DNA of 64,000 bases from DASSKK01 sp035690495 (lineage in GTDB: Bacteria; Actinomycetota; Actinomycetes; Propionibacteriales; Nocardioidaceae), in assembly GCA_035690495.1 (NCBI GenBank), contig DASSKK010000095.1, positions 31,108 through 95,107 of the forward strand, written 5' to 3'. Below the pieces are notes generated by a model. The model was given only the letters and a program-made list of their open reading frames with translations. It ran no database searches and was not told the origin of the DNA. The position numbers and the translations under genes are program-made. Positions 41,579-49,129 of the stretch are shown piece by piece; position 1 is the stretch's first letter, and every line of letters starts with the position of its first letter.

Positions 41579-43060
41579 GTGACCGTGAGGCTGTACGACA
41601 CCGCGACGCGCGCCGTGCGTGACTTCGTGCCGCTCGAGGCGGGCAAGGCCGGCATCTACCTGTGCGGGCTGACCGTCCAGTCCGAGCCGCACGTCGGGCA
41701 TGTCCGCTCCGGGGTGAACTTCGACGTGCTCCGCCGCTGGCTCACCGTCCGCGGGTACGACGTCACGTTCATCCGCAACATCACCGACATCGACGACAAG
41801 ATCCTGCTCAAGTCCGCCGAGCAGGGCCGTGCCTGGTACAACCTCGCCTACACGATGCGCCGGCATCTCGACGCGGCGTACGACGCGCTCAACGTCGCCC
41901 CGCCGACCTACGAACCCGCGGCGACCGGGCACATCCCGGAGATGATCGAGCTGATCTCGCGGCTGGTCTCCAAAGGGCACGCGTACGCCGCCGAGGGCGG
42001 CTCGGGGGACGTCTACTTCGACGTGGGCTCCTGGCCGGCGTACGGCGAGCTGACCCACCAGCGGGTGGAGGACATGTCTCCCGCGGAGGACGCCGATCCC
42101 CGGATGAGTGCGAGAAAGCGGGACCCGCGCGACTTCGCGTTGTGGAAGGGCTGGAAGAAGGAGTCGGAGCCGGAGACCGCCGCGTGGCCGTCGCCGTGGG
42201 GGCCCGGCCGGCCGGGTTGGCACATCGAGTGCTCGGCGATGGCGTTGAAGTACCTCGGCGGATCCTTCGACATCCACGGCGGGGGCGTCGATCTGCGCTT
42301 CCCGCACCACGAGAACGAGCAGGCCCAGTCCCGCGCGGCCGGGTTCGGGTTCGCGTCGTACTGGATGCACAACGCCTGGATCACCACTGCCGGCGAGAAG
42401 ATGAGCAAGTCGCTCGGCAACTCCCTGCTGATCCCCACGATCCTCGAGCACACACGTGCGATCGACCTGCGCTTCTACCTGGTGGCCGCCCACTACCGCA
42501 GCCACGTGGAGTTCTCTCTCGATGCGCTGGACGAGGCGGCGGCCGGGTTCGCCCGGATCGAACACTTCCTGGACCGGGCGTACGGCGTCCTCGGCGAGAC
42601 CAGGCCGTCGGCCGAGCCCTTCGAGACGGCTCGTCCCTCGCCTCCTCAGGAACCACCTGTCGAGCCCCCGCTCTGCGCCGACTTCGTGGCGGCGATGGAC
42701 GACGACCTGGGCACACCGGCCGCGGTCGCGGCGATCTACGACGTCGTGCGCGACGGCAACAAGCTTCTCGACGCCGGCTCGTCGGTCGCGCTGCGCGGGG
42801 CTGCCAGGTCGGTGCGGGCGATGCTCGGCGTGCTCGGGCTGGATCCCTACGACCCGCACTGGGCGGGCGCGGACGTCAGCGGTGCCCAGACGAAGTTGAG
42901 CACCGCGGTCGACGTACTCGTCGCGGGACTGCTCGAGCAGCGGGCCGAAGCACGTGCGGCGAAGGACTTCGCTACCGCGGACGCGATCCGGGACCGGCTC
43001 AAGCTGGCGGGCATCGAGCTGGAGGACACCCCGCAGGGCCCGAAGTGGAGTCTCCCGTGA
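41579..43060 (+). CDS. cysS: Cysteinyl-tRNA synthetase
   Basis: Class I synthetase, 493 residues from GTG 41579. The HIGH motif is HVGH (about 38-41) in QSEPHVGHVRSG, and KMSKS is at 274-278. Zinc ligands are Cys29 (YLCGLTVQ) and the later WHIECS and HHENE sites. Residues ~345-366 contain a proline-rich stretch (EPFETARPSPPQEPPVEPP) encoded largely by a dispersed palindrome (42620-42657). It sits between the catalytic body and the helical C-terminal domain, where an insertion could be tolerated. rlmB follows, as in many actinobacteria. Confidence 0.95.
   Translation: MTVRLYDTATRAVRDFVPLEAGKAGIYLCGLTVQSEPHVGHVRSGVNFDVLRRWLTVRGYDVTFIRNITDIDDKILLKSAEQGRAWYNLAYTMRRHLDAAYDALNVAPPTYEPAATGHIPEMIELISRLVSKGHAYAAEGGSGDVYFDVGSWPAYGELTHQRVEDMSPAEDADPRMSARKRDPRDFALWKGWKKESEPETAAWPSPWGPGRPGWHIECSAMALKYLGGSFDIHGGGVDLRFPHHENEQAQSRAAGFGFASYWMHNAWITTAGEKMSKSLGNSLLIPTILEHTRAIDLRFYLVAAHYRSHVEFSLDALDEAAAGFARIEHFLDRAYGVLGETRPSAEPFETARPSPPQEPPVEPPLCADFVAAMDDDLGTPAAVAAIYDVVRDGNKLLDAGSSVALRGAARSVRAMLGVLGLDPYDPHWAGADVSGAQTKLSTAVDVLVAGLLEQRAEARAAKDFATADAIRDRLKLAGIELEDTPQGPKWSLP
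42620..42657. repeat. GGTGGTT...AACCACC palindromic element inside cysS, copy 2
   Basis: TTCGAGACGGCTCG at 42620 and CGCCTCCTCA plus ACCACC to 42657 match the reverse complement of the element at 38791-38838, apart from the loop and two inserted bases. It is in frame with cysS and encodes roughly residues 348-360 (FETARPSPPQEPP). Confidence 0.7.
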
Positions 43061-43071
43061 CCCACCCCCGT

Positions 43072-43137
43072 CGAGCCGCGGGAAAGTCGGTGCCGAGCCG
43101 CGGGAGAATCGGTGCCGAGCCGCGCGAAAGTCGGTAC
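43072..43137 (+). repeat. 22-bp tandem repeat array, locus 2 (3 units)
   Basis: Three 22-bp units start at 43072, 43094 and 43116. Each begins CGAGCCGCG and ends CGGTGC or CGGTAC, with a variable middle. The array starts 11 bases after the cysS stop and ends 23 bases before the rlmB ATG. Confidence 0.85.
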
Positions 43138-43160
43138 CCCGGCACCAGGCGGGACTGCTG

Positions 43161-44120
43161 ATGGCCGGCAACTCGTCAAGGCGCGGCGCGGTGAAGAAGA
43201 CCGGCAAGGGAAACCCGACCGCCGGGTCGGGCGGGCGGCGCCGCCGGGGCTTGCAGGGCAAGGGCCCGACTCCCAAGGCGAAGGACCGCGAGGGACACGT
43301 CGCCCGCAAGAGGAGGCAGAGCGCCGCCAAGACCGCGGGCGGGCCTCGGCGCGGGCCGAGACCGGGCGAGGACTCCACCTGGGTGGCGGGGCGGAACGCC
43401 GTCGTCGAGGCGCTGCGCGCGGGCCTGCCGGTCAGCGCGGTGTACGTCGCGGAGGGGATGACCCGCGACGGGCGGTGTCGGGAGGCGTTCGCGCTCAGCG
43501 CAGAGCGGGGTGTCTCGCTGCTGGAGGTCTCGCGCGCCGAGCTGGACAGGCTGACCGGCGGGGCGGTCCATCAGGGGCTTGCCGCGAAGGCGCCGCCGTA
43601 CGACTATGCGCACCCTGACGACCTGCTCGCGGTGGCCCGTGAGCGGGGCGAGACCGCGCTCGTCGTCGCGCTCGACTCGGTCACCGACCCGCACAACCTC
43701 GGCGCCGTGGTGCGCTCCGCGGCAGGCTTCGGCGCGCACGGCGTACTCGTTCCGGAGCGGCGCTCCGCGTCGATGACCGCCGCGGCCTGGAAGTCCTCGG
43801 CCGGCGCGGCGGCGCGGGTGCCGGTGGCGCGGGCCACGAACCTGACCAGGGCGCTGAAGGGCTACCAGGGCGCGGGCTGCCAGGTCGTCGGACTCGCCGC
43901 CGACGGGGAGGTCACCCTGGACGAGCTCGCGGCCGAGCCGTCGCGGGGGCCGCTTGTGGTGGTGGTCGGTTCCGAGGGGGACGGGCTGTCCCGGCTCGTG
44001 CGCGAGACGTGCGACGTGCGGGTGCGGATCCCGATGGCGGGCGATCTCGAGTCGCTGAACGCCTCGGTCGCCGCCTCGGTCACGCTCTACGCCCTCACCC
44101 GCCGACCCGCGGAAGAGTAG
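43161..44120 (+). CDS. rlmB: 23S rRNA (guanosine-2'-O)-methyltransferase RlmB/TrmH family
   Basis: SPOUT-family RNA methyltransferase, 319 residues from the ATG at 43161. A basic, disordered N-terminal tail (~70 residues, many Lys/Arg/Gly) precedes the substrate-binding domain (WVAGRNAVVEALRAG). SPOUT motifs are VALDSVTDPHNLGAVVRSA, VVVVGSEGDGLSRLVRETC and ESLNASVAASVTLYAL. Its last codons and stop (RPAEE-stop) lie within the first unit of a 22-bp repeat array. Confidence 0.9.
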   Translation: MAGNSSRRGAVKKTGKGNPTAGSGGRRRRGLQGKGPTPKAKDREGHVARKRRQSAAKTAGGPRRGPRPGEDSTWVAGRNAVVEALRAGLPVSAVYVAEGMTRDGRCREAFALSAERGVSLLEVSRAELDRLTGGAVHQGLAAKAPPYDYAHPDDLLAVARERGETALVVALDSVTDPHNLGAVVRSAAGFGAHGVLVPERRSASMTAAAWKSSAGAAARVPVARATNLTRALKGYQGAGCQVVGLAADGEVTLDELAAEPSRGPLVVVVGSEGDGLSRLVRETCDVRVRIPMAGDLESLNASVAASVTLYALTRRPAEE

Positions 44121-44191
44121 CCGCCGACCCGCGCCTCGTGCCCCGCCGACCCGCGCCTCGTGCCCCGCCGACCCGCGTCTTGTGAGCTGCT
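44104..44191 (+). repeat. 22-bp tandem repeat array, locus 3 (4 units, first inside rlmB)
   Basis: Units start at 44104, 44126, 44148 and 44170, each beginning CGACCCGCG. Units 2 and 3 are identical. Unit 1 spans the end of rlmB and contains its TAG stop (44118-44120). Confidence 0.85.
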
Positions 44192-44290
44192 CCAGCCAGA
44201 TTCCGTCCACACGGCGCGCGTGGAGCCGGTTTTCCACAGCCCGACAACGCGGTATGTCGGCGGTGTCATGGCGGCGCCATCCTCGAGCTC

Positions 44291-45196
44291 ATGACTGCTC
44301 AGACCATCCCTACCGACCGTCCCTTCACCTGGTCGATTGCCCGCGCGAGCGGGATCTCGCGAGGCATGATCGAAGACCTTGTGCACGGTGGGCAACTGCG
44401 TCGCGTCTTGCGCAACGTGTACGTCGACGCGCGGGTTCCGGACACGGTCGAGACGCGCGCACTTGCGGCCGGTTTGGTGGTGACGCCGGTGGGCATCTTC
44501 GTGGACCGGACCGCGGCATGGATCCACGGCGTCGATGTCTTCTTCTATCGCGAGCTCGAGATCCTGCCGCCTCTCGAGTGCTTCGTTCCGCCCGGCCACC
44601 ATCGGGTCGCTCGACGTGAGTGCCGCGGCGGCGAGCGCGACCTGCTACCGCGCGACATCGTTGTGATCTCTGGAGTTCAGGTCACCACGCCGCTGCGTAC
44701 CTGCATGGATCTGGGTTGCCGGTTGCCGAGGTGGAATGCGTTGGCAGCCCTCGACATGTTCATGCGGAACTGCGCGATCACCCCAGCTCAGCTGTACGTC
44801 GAGCTGCCGCGCTTCGCCGGCCGACGTGGCGTCGTACAACTGCGTTGCCTGATCCCACTGGCGGACCCGCGCTCGGAGTCGACCGGGGAGTCCTGGGTGA
44901 GGCTGGTGATCCACGACGACGGCCTGCCGGCGCCCACGTTGCAGTACTGGGTGAACGAGCACGGGGTCCCGCTGTACCGCCTCGACCTGGCCTATCCGAG
45001 ATCCAAGGTGGCGGTCGAGTACGACGGTGTGGACTTCCACGACAAGACCGAAGAGCAGAGGGCCGCGGATCGCGAGCGACGGGACTGGCTGCGCCGACAC
45101 GGCTGGACGGTGATCGTGGTCACGAAGGACGATTTCACCGCCGCCGCAAGGACGCGGTGGCTCGACGAGCTGCGCCAGGCCCTCCAGTTCGTGTGA
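44291..45196 (+). CDS. DUF559/AbiEi-like protein (restriction-endonuclease-fold domain)
   Basis: A 301-residue protein. The N-terminal AbiEi-like winged helix (ISRGMIEDLVHGGQLRRVLRNVYVD) leads to a middle domain. The C-terminal DUF559/VSR-type domain reads STGESWVRLVIHDDGLPAP...YRLDLAYPRSKVAVEYDGVDFH, ending DWLRRHGWTVIVVTKDDF. The DLAYP...VEYDG residues resemble a PD-(D/E)xK metal site. It is a second member of the type at 29361. It is flanked on both sides by 22-bp repeat arrays in opposite orientation. Confidence 0.7.
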   Translation: MTAQTIPTDRPFTWSIARASGISRGMIEDLVHGGQLRRVLRNVYVDARVPDTVETRALAAGLVVTPVGIFVDRTAAWIHGVDVFFYRELEILPPLECFVPPGHHRVARRECRGGERDLLPRDIVVISGVQVTTPLRTCMDLGCRLPRWNALAALDMFMRNCAITPAQLYVELPRFAGRRGVVQLRCLIPLADPRSESTGESWVRLVIHDDGLPAPTLQYWVNEHGVPLYRLDLAYPRSKVAVEYDGVDFHDKTEEQRAADRERRDWLRRHGWTVIVVTKDDFTAAARTRWLDELRQALQFV

Positions 45197-45254
45197 CGGC
45201 GCGCGGGTCGGCACCGCACGAGGCGCGGGTCGGCACCGCACGAGGCGCGACTCG
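45197..45254 (-). repeat. 22-bp tandem repeat array, locus 4 (reverse orientation)
   Basis: Reading the minus strand from 45254, units start at 45254, 45232 and 45210 (partial). They begin CGAGTCGCG, CGACCCGCG and CGACCCGCG, and the first two end CGGTGC. The array starts one base after the stop of the minus-strand DUF4032 gene, matching the placement of the other arrays. Confidence 0.85.
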
Positions 45255-45255
45255 G

Positions 45256-46455
45256 TCAGAGGGTGGCCTCGTCGGGGTGACGCGAGAGGACATCGGCGAC
45301 GTAGGCCGCGGCGGTCTCGAAGATGTCCACCTCGTGCCCGGTCTGCTCCGAGAGGTACCACCGGTGCTCGAGGATCTGGTGGAAGACCTCCGCAGGCGGC
45401 AGCCGGGTGCGCAGCTCGGTCGGGATCATCGCGGTGACCGGTTCGTAGATGGTGGTCAGCCACCGGTGCGCGACCACGTCGCGCTCCTCCCCGCCGAGGT
45501 CGAAGTGCGCGGTGAAGGCCGCCAGGTCGTTGAGAAGTCGGCGCGCCTGGTTGTCCTCGACGTCCATGCCGGTCAGCCGCATCAGCTCCCTGCGGTGGTG
45601 ACCGGCCTCGACTACCTGCGGCTGCACGCTCACCGTGGACCCGCCGAGGTCGGTGACGATGCCGAGCTCGTCCACGTCGAAGCCGAGGTCGTTGAGCCGT
45701 TCGATACGGCGCTCGATGCGCCACATCTCGTCGGTGCTGAACTCCTCGGTCCCGGTGAGCTCGGACCAGAGCGCGTCGTAGCGTTCCTGGACCAGGTCGA
45801 CGATCGCGAAGGTGTCGACGTCGGCATCGAGCAGCTCGCCGGCCTGCAGGTCGAGGAGCTCCCCGAAGATGTTGGTGGTGGCCACGTCCAGGTCGTGTGC
45901 ACGCTGCCCGTCGGTGAGCCGCTCGTGCAGCTCGCCTGTCTCCGCGTCGACCAGGTAGGCCACGAACTCTCCCGCGCTCCGCCGGAACAGCACGTTGGAC
46001 AGCGACACGTCGCCCCAGAAGAACCCGCTCAGGTGCAGCCGCACCAGGAGTACGACGAGCGCGTCGACGAGCTTGGGGAGCGAGGACGTGGGCACCCCGT
46101 GGCTGAACAGCGCCCGATAGGGGAGGGAGAACTGCAGGTGCCTGGTGACGAGTGCCGGCTCGATGTCGTTGCCCGCTGAGTCCGCCCGTCCCGCCACGAC
46201 ACCGACGGGCTCGACGGCCGGCAGGTCGAGGCGGCGCAGGTCGCGCAGCAACCGGTACTCCCGAAACGCGATCGGCTCGCGGGTCTGCTTCACGGCGTAC
46301 ACCTCGTGGCCGAGCCGGACTATCCGGACCACGTGACGCGACAGCCCCTGCGGCAGCGGGATCACCACGTCCTCGCCCCACTCTTCCAGTGGGGTCCTCC
46401 ACGGCAACGTGACCAGCGCCGGGTTCGGCCTGGTCGCGACGATCCGCAGTGCCAT
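45256..46455 (-). CDS. DUF4032 protein with kinase-like N-terminal domain
   Basis: A 399-residue protein from the ATG at 46455 (GAGGGG close upstream; an in-frame TTG lies nine bases earlier). The first ~200 residues look like a lipopolysaccharide-kinase/RIO-type fold: VYAVKQTREPIAFREYRLL has the Lys and Glu positions, and HLSGFFWGDVSLSNVLF the catalytic-loop Asp and Asn. YLVDAETGE may carry the metal Asp. The rest is the DUF4032 region (WYLSEQTGHEVDIFETAAAYV). It is actinobacterial, of unknown substrate, and stands alone. Confidence 0.75.
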   Translation of the reverse strand: MALRIVATRPNPALVTLPWRTPLEEWGEDVVIPLPQGLSRHVVRIVRLGHEVYAVKQTREPIAFREYRLLRDLRRLDLPAVEPVGVVAGRADSAGNDIEPALVTRHLQFSLPYRALFSHGVPTSSLPKLVDALVVLLVRLHLSGFFWGDVSLSNVLFRRSAGEFVAYLVDAETGELHERLTDGQRAHDLDVATTNIFGELLDLQAGELLDADVDTFAIVDLVQERYDALWSELTGTEEFSTDEMWRIERRIERLNDLGFDVDELGIVTDLGGSTVSVQPQVVEAGHHRRELMRLTGMDVEDNQARRLLNDLAAFTAHFDLGGEERDVVAHRWLTTIYEPVTAMIPTELRTRLPPAEVFHQILEHRWYLSEQTGHEVDIFETAAAYVADVLSRHPDEATL

Positions 46456-46467
46456 GCCCCTCAACCT

Positions 46468-46530
46468 ACCGATTCGTCCGCGGTTGCTCCGCGTGGCGGA
46501 ACCTCGAAACCGCGGACGAATCGGGGTGGG
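46468..46530 (-). repeat. GATTCGTCCGCG palindromic element, copy 3
   Basis: Arms at 46468-46485 (ACCGATTCGTCCGCGGTT) and 46508-46530 (AACCGCGGACGAATCGGGG plus TGGG). On the minus strand it starts one base after the soxR stop. It also occupies the upstream region of the DUF4032 gene, so that promoter must lie within or across it. Confidence 0.85.
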
Positions 46531-46531
46531 C

Positions 46532-46963
46532 TCAGAGGAAGGCGGGTCCCGGGCCGCGCGTGGCCGCCTCGTCGTCCGGGTTGTTCAGCGCGCATGTCTT
46601 GAGGCTCAAGCACCCGCAGCCGATGCAGCTGTCCAGCTTGTCGCGAAGCCTCTCGAGCCTGGCGATCTGCTCCTCGACCCGTGGCCGCCAGCCGCGTGAC
46701 AGGCGTGTCCAGTCGGCCTTGGTGGGGGTGCGCTCGTCGGGCAGGGTGGCCAGCGCCTCGGCGACCTCGTCGAGGGTGAGCCCCACTCGCTGCGCCGACC
46801 GGATGAACGCGACCCTGCGGAGCATCGGCCGCACGTAGCGCCGCTGGTTGCCGGCCGTGCGCGAGGACCAGATCAGCCCCAGAGACTCGTAGTAGCGCAG
46901 CGCCGAGGTGGCCACCCCCGATCGCGCGGAGAGCTCTCCGATGGTGAGGTTCGCCACAGGCAT
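46532..46963 (-). CDS. soxR: Redox-sensing MerR-family activator SoxR
   Basis: A 143-residue [2Fe-2S] regulator. The MerR winged helix is LTIGELSARSGVATSALRYY. The dimerisation helix is followed by the SoxR cluster motif CIGCGCLSLKTC (Cys113, 116, 118, 124). It senses redox-active compounds by cluster oxidation. A TAGACT -10 lies seven bases before the ATG, so the mRNA is probably leaderless. The operator sits between -35 and -10 in the divergent region shared with a split transketolase. Confidence 0.92.
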   Translation of the reverse strand: MPVANLTIGELSARSGVATSALRYYESLGLIWSSRTAGNQRRYVRPMLRRVAFIRSAQRVGLTLDEVAEALATLPDERTPTKADWTRLSRGWRPRVEEQIARLERLRDKLDSCIGCGCLSLKTCALNNPDDEAATRGPGPAFL

Positions 46964-46983
46964 GATGCCGAGTCTAACCTTGA

Positions 46984-47000
46984 CTTCGAGTTCACTTCAA
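46984..47000. promoter_or_regulatory. SoxR-type operator between soxR and the transketolase genes
   Basis: CTTCGAGTTCACTTCAA matches the classic SoxR box (CCTCAAGTTAACTTGAG) at 12 of 17 positions, including the central AGTT-ACTT. On the minus strand it lies within the 18-base spacer between TTGAAG and TAGACT of the soxR promoter, the expected MerR-family geometry. On the plus strand it is 16 bases before the transketolase ATG. Confidence 0.6.
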
Positions 47001-47016
47001 CTTGCACTCTGGGTCC

Positions 47017-47775
47017 ATGACCTTCACGCGAAGCGAGATGGATGCCGAAGGAGAGGTGGCTTCGAGGCTCCCTTCGAGGAGCGCAGGCTCGCACCTCAAC
47101 CAACGTGGGGGCGGGTACGACGATCTGGAGCGGCTGATGTCGCTGATGACGGGTGACGAGAAGCACTCCGCCGCCGCCACCTCGACACTGGATGTGATCT
47201 GGGTCCTCTACGACCGGGTCCTGCGAGTCTCTCCCGAGTCGATGGCCGACCACGACCGCGATCGCTTCTACCTGTCCAAGGGGCACGGCCCGATGGCCTA
47301 CTACGCCGTGCTGGCCGCGAAGGGCTACATCCCGGAGAGCTGGCTCGCGCACTGGGCGTCGTACGACTCGCCACTGGGATACCACCCTGACCGGAACCTC
47401 GTGCCCGGCGTGGAGATCTCCAGCGGGTCGCTGGGACACGGGCTGCCGCTCGCGGTCGGCACCGCGCTCGGGTTGCGGGCGCAGGGCCTGTCCAGCCGGG
47501 TGGTGGTGCTTGTGGGCGACGCGGAGCTCGACGAGGGCAGCAACCAGGAGGCGCTCGCGCTCGCCGGCGCGCTCGGACTCGACGGTCTGACTGTCGTCGT
47601 GGTGGACAACCGGTCGGCCACGTACCGGTCGGCCGGCCAGATCGAACGGCGCTTCGCCGTCGAGGGCTGGTCAACGGCGGTGGTGGGCGGTCGGGATCAC
47701 GCAGCGGTCGAGGCCGCGTTGCGCCGACCAGAGGGCCGCCCGTCGGTCGTCGTGGCAGAGGTGGAGGACAAGTGA
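47017..47775 (+). CDS. Transketolase-like protein, N-terminal (ThDP-binding) subunit
   Basis: A 252-residue subunit of a split transketolase. The ThDP-binding region is VVLVGDAELDEGSNQEALALAGALGLDGLTVVVVDN (GDG-type motif with GDA). DRFYLSKGHGPMAYYAVLAAKGY and GSLGHGLPLAVGTALGL are characteristic. ATG 47017 is the first start; 47038 is possible and neither has a strong ribosome site. The partner gene overlaps its stop. It lies divergent from soxR across a SoxR-type box. Sugar substrate unknown. Confidence 0.85.
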   Translation: MTFTRSEMDAEGEVASRLPSRSAGSHLNQRGGGYDDLERLMSLMTGDEKHSAAATSTLDVIWVLYDRVLRVSPESMADHDRDRFYLSKGHGPMAYYAVLAAKGYIPESWLAHWASYDSPLGYHPDRNLVPGVEISSGSLGHGLPLAVGTALGLRAQGLSSRVVVLVGDAELDEGSNQEALALAGALGLDGLTVVVVDNRSATYRSAGQIERRFAVEGWSTAVVGGRDHAAVEAALRRPEGRPSVVVAEVEDK

Positions 47776-49043
47776 TGCGCGACCCACGCGAGACGTTCGG
47801 TCGCACTGCGGCCGACCTCGTCGAGGAGGACCTGTCCGTGGCGCTGGTCTACGCCGAGATCTCCGGGCAGTACTTCACCGCCGCCGAAACACGTCACCCG
47901 GACCGTGTCGTCAATGTCGGCATCCGGGAGCAGCTGCTGGTCAACGTCGGCGCCGGACTGGCGTTGTCCGGGATGCGGCCGATCGTGCACACGTTCGCGT
48001 CCTTCCTCGTCGAGCGCGCTTTCGAGCAGGTCAAGCTCGGCTTCAACCACCAGGACGTCGGCGGCGTGCTCGTCTCGGCCGGCGGGTCCTTCGACATCTC
48101 CGCCGGAGGTCGCACCCACCAGGCACCTGGAGACGTGGCGCTGCTCGACACGCTGCCCGACTGGACCGTGCACGTGCCCGGTCACTCCGACGAGGTCGAG
48201 GCGTCGATGCGCGGTGCGGTGGCTGCCGACGGGCGGCACTACGTGCGGGTGGTGGGCCAGCAGAACTCGGTGGCGTTCCCCGTGCGGCCGGGACGTTTCC
48301 ACGTGGTGCGCCGGGGGACGGCCACGGCCGCCACGGTGCTGGCGGTCGGGCCGATGCTGGACGGCGTACTGGCCGCCACTCGGGGGCTCGACACGAGCGT
48401 GCTCTACGCGAACACGGTGCGCCCGTTCGACTTCGCCGGTCTGCGACAGCTTGTCGCGGACCCGCGCGTCGTGCTGGTCGAGCCCTATCTCGCAGGTACG
48501 TCGGCCGATGCCGCCTCCCGGGCTCTCGTCGACGTGCCGCACCGGTTGCTTTCTCTGGGGGTACGGCGTGAGGAGCTGCGCCGCTACGGGACGCCCGAGG
48601 AGCATCTCGCCGCACACGAGCTCGACGCGGCGGGGCTTCGTGCTTCGATCGCCCGGTTCCTCGAGACGCCGATCCCCGACGCGGCCTGGGCCTCGCCCCC
48701 AAGCGTGCGGGGCGGCACAGCGTACGGCCCGCCCCGCACGTCCGTGCTACTTCCTGAACGCGTCCTTGACCTTGTCGCCGGCCTGCTTCAGGTCGGCCTC
48801 GGACTGCTCCCTCTTCCCCTCCTCCTGGAGCTCGGGGTCGTTGGTGGCGTCGCCGAGCTCTTCCTTGGCCCTGCCGAGGCCGCTTTCGGCCCGGTGCTTG
48901 GGCTTGCCGCCGATCTTCATCGCGCCGTCCCCTCTGTTCCGTGGTCCACGTTGCGCGGACCCGTGACGGGCATTCAGTACCCGGTGCGCGGTGCGAACAT
49001 GCGACGTCCACCCCACTACCATGGGCACCCGCTGCCGCTTTAG
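47775..49043 (+). CDS. Transketolase-like protein, C-terminal subunit with read-through extension
   Basis: The ATG at 47775 overlaps the partner's stop (TGATG). Residues ~1-310 are the pyrimidine-binding plus C-terminal domains (RVVNVGIREQLLVNVGAGLALSG with the catalytic Glu; VRVVGQQNSVAFPVR). The natural family end is near FLETPIPDAAWAS, about codon 305. No in-frame stop occurs there, and the frame continues ~115 codons antisense through csbD until a TAG inside the tRNA-Thr gene. Either the stop has been lost or the protein really has an odd hydrophobic tail. Confidence 0.75.
   Translation: MRDPRETFGRTAADLVEEDLSVALVYAEISGQYFTAAETRHPDRVVNVGIREQLLVNVGAGLALSGMRPIVHTFASFLVERAFEQVKLGFNHQDVGGVLVSAGGSFDISAGGRTHQAPGDVALLDTLPDWTVHVPGHSDEVEASMRGAVAADGRHYVRVVGQQNSVAFPVRPGRFHVVRRGTATAATVLAVGPMLDGVLAATRGLDTSVLYANTVRPFDFAGLRQLVADPRVVLVEPYLAGTSADAASRALVDVPHRLLSLGVRREELRRYGTPEEHLAAHELDAAGLRASIARFLETPIPDAAWASPPSVRGGTAYGPPRTSVLLPERVLDLVAGLLQVGLGLLPLPLLLELGVVGGVAELFLGPAEAAFGPVLGLAADLHRAVPSVPWSTLRGPVTGIQYPVRGANMRRPPHYHGHPLPL
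48747..48920 (-). CDS. CsbD-family stress protein
   Basis: A 57-residue hydrophilic protein from the ATG at 48920, after an AGGGGA site. Its sequence (GLGRAKEELGDATNDPELQ, then LKQAGDKVKDAF) is the CsbD pattern: a small, charged, helical general-stress protein of unknown mechanism. Codon use and motif are clear, so the opposite-strand frame of the transketolase subunit is unlikely to be the real coding strand here. Confidence 0.85.
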   Translation of the reverse strand: MKIGGKPKHRAESGLGRAKEELGDATNDPELQEEGKREQSEADLKQAGDKVKDAFRK

Positions 49044-49109
49044 CTCAGCTGGTAGAGCATTCGCCTTGTAAGCGAAAGGTCGTCAGTTCGAACCTGACAA
49101 GCGGCTCCA
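49034..49109 (+). tRNA. tRNA-Thr (anticodon TGT), CCA encoded
   Basis: The acceptor arms GCCGCTT (49034-49040) and AAGCGGC (49099-49105) pair perfectly. The D-arm is AGCTCAGCTGGTAGAGC, the anticodon stem TTCGC/GCGAA with loop CTTGTAA (anticodon TGT at 49067-49069), and the T-arm GTTCGAACC. Discriminator T, then CCA at 49107-49109. It lies downstream of csbD's divergent start region, on the plus strand. Confidence 0.97.
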
Positions 49110-49129
49110 CGGGCGGTTCCCGGACCGGG

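Noticed and set aside
43072..43137. Short regular repeats considered as a CRISPR array
   Set aside because: Units are directly adjacent with no spacers, only 2-4 per locus, and no cas genes are present.
46991..47002. GTTCACTTCAAC considered as a PHO box
   Set aside because: It is a single unit without an 11-bp direct repeat partner, and the sequence fits a SoxR-type operator better.
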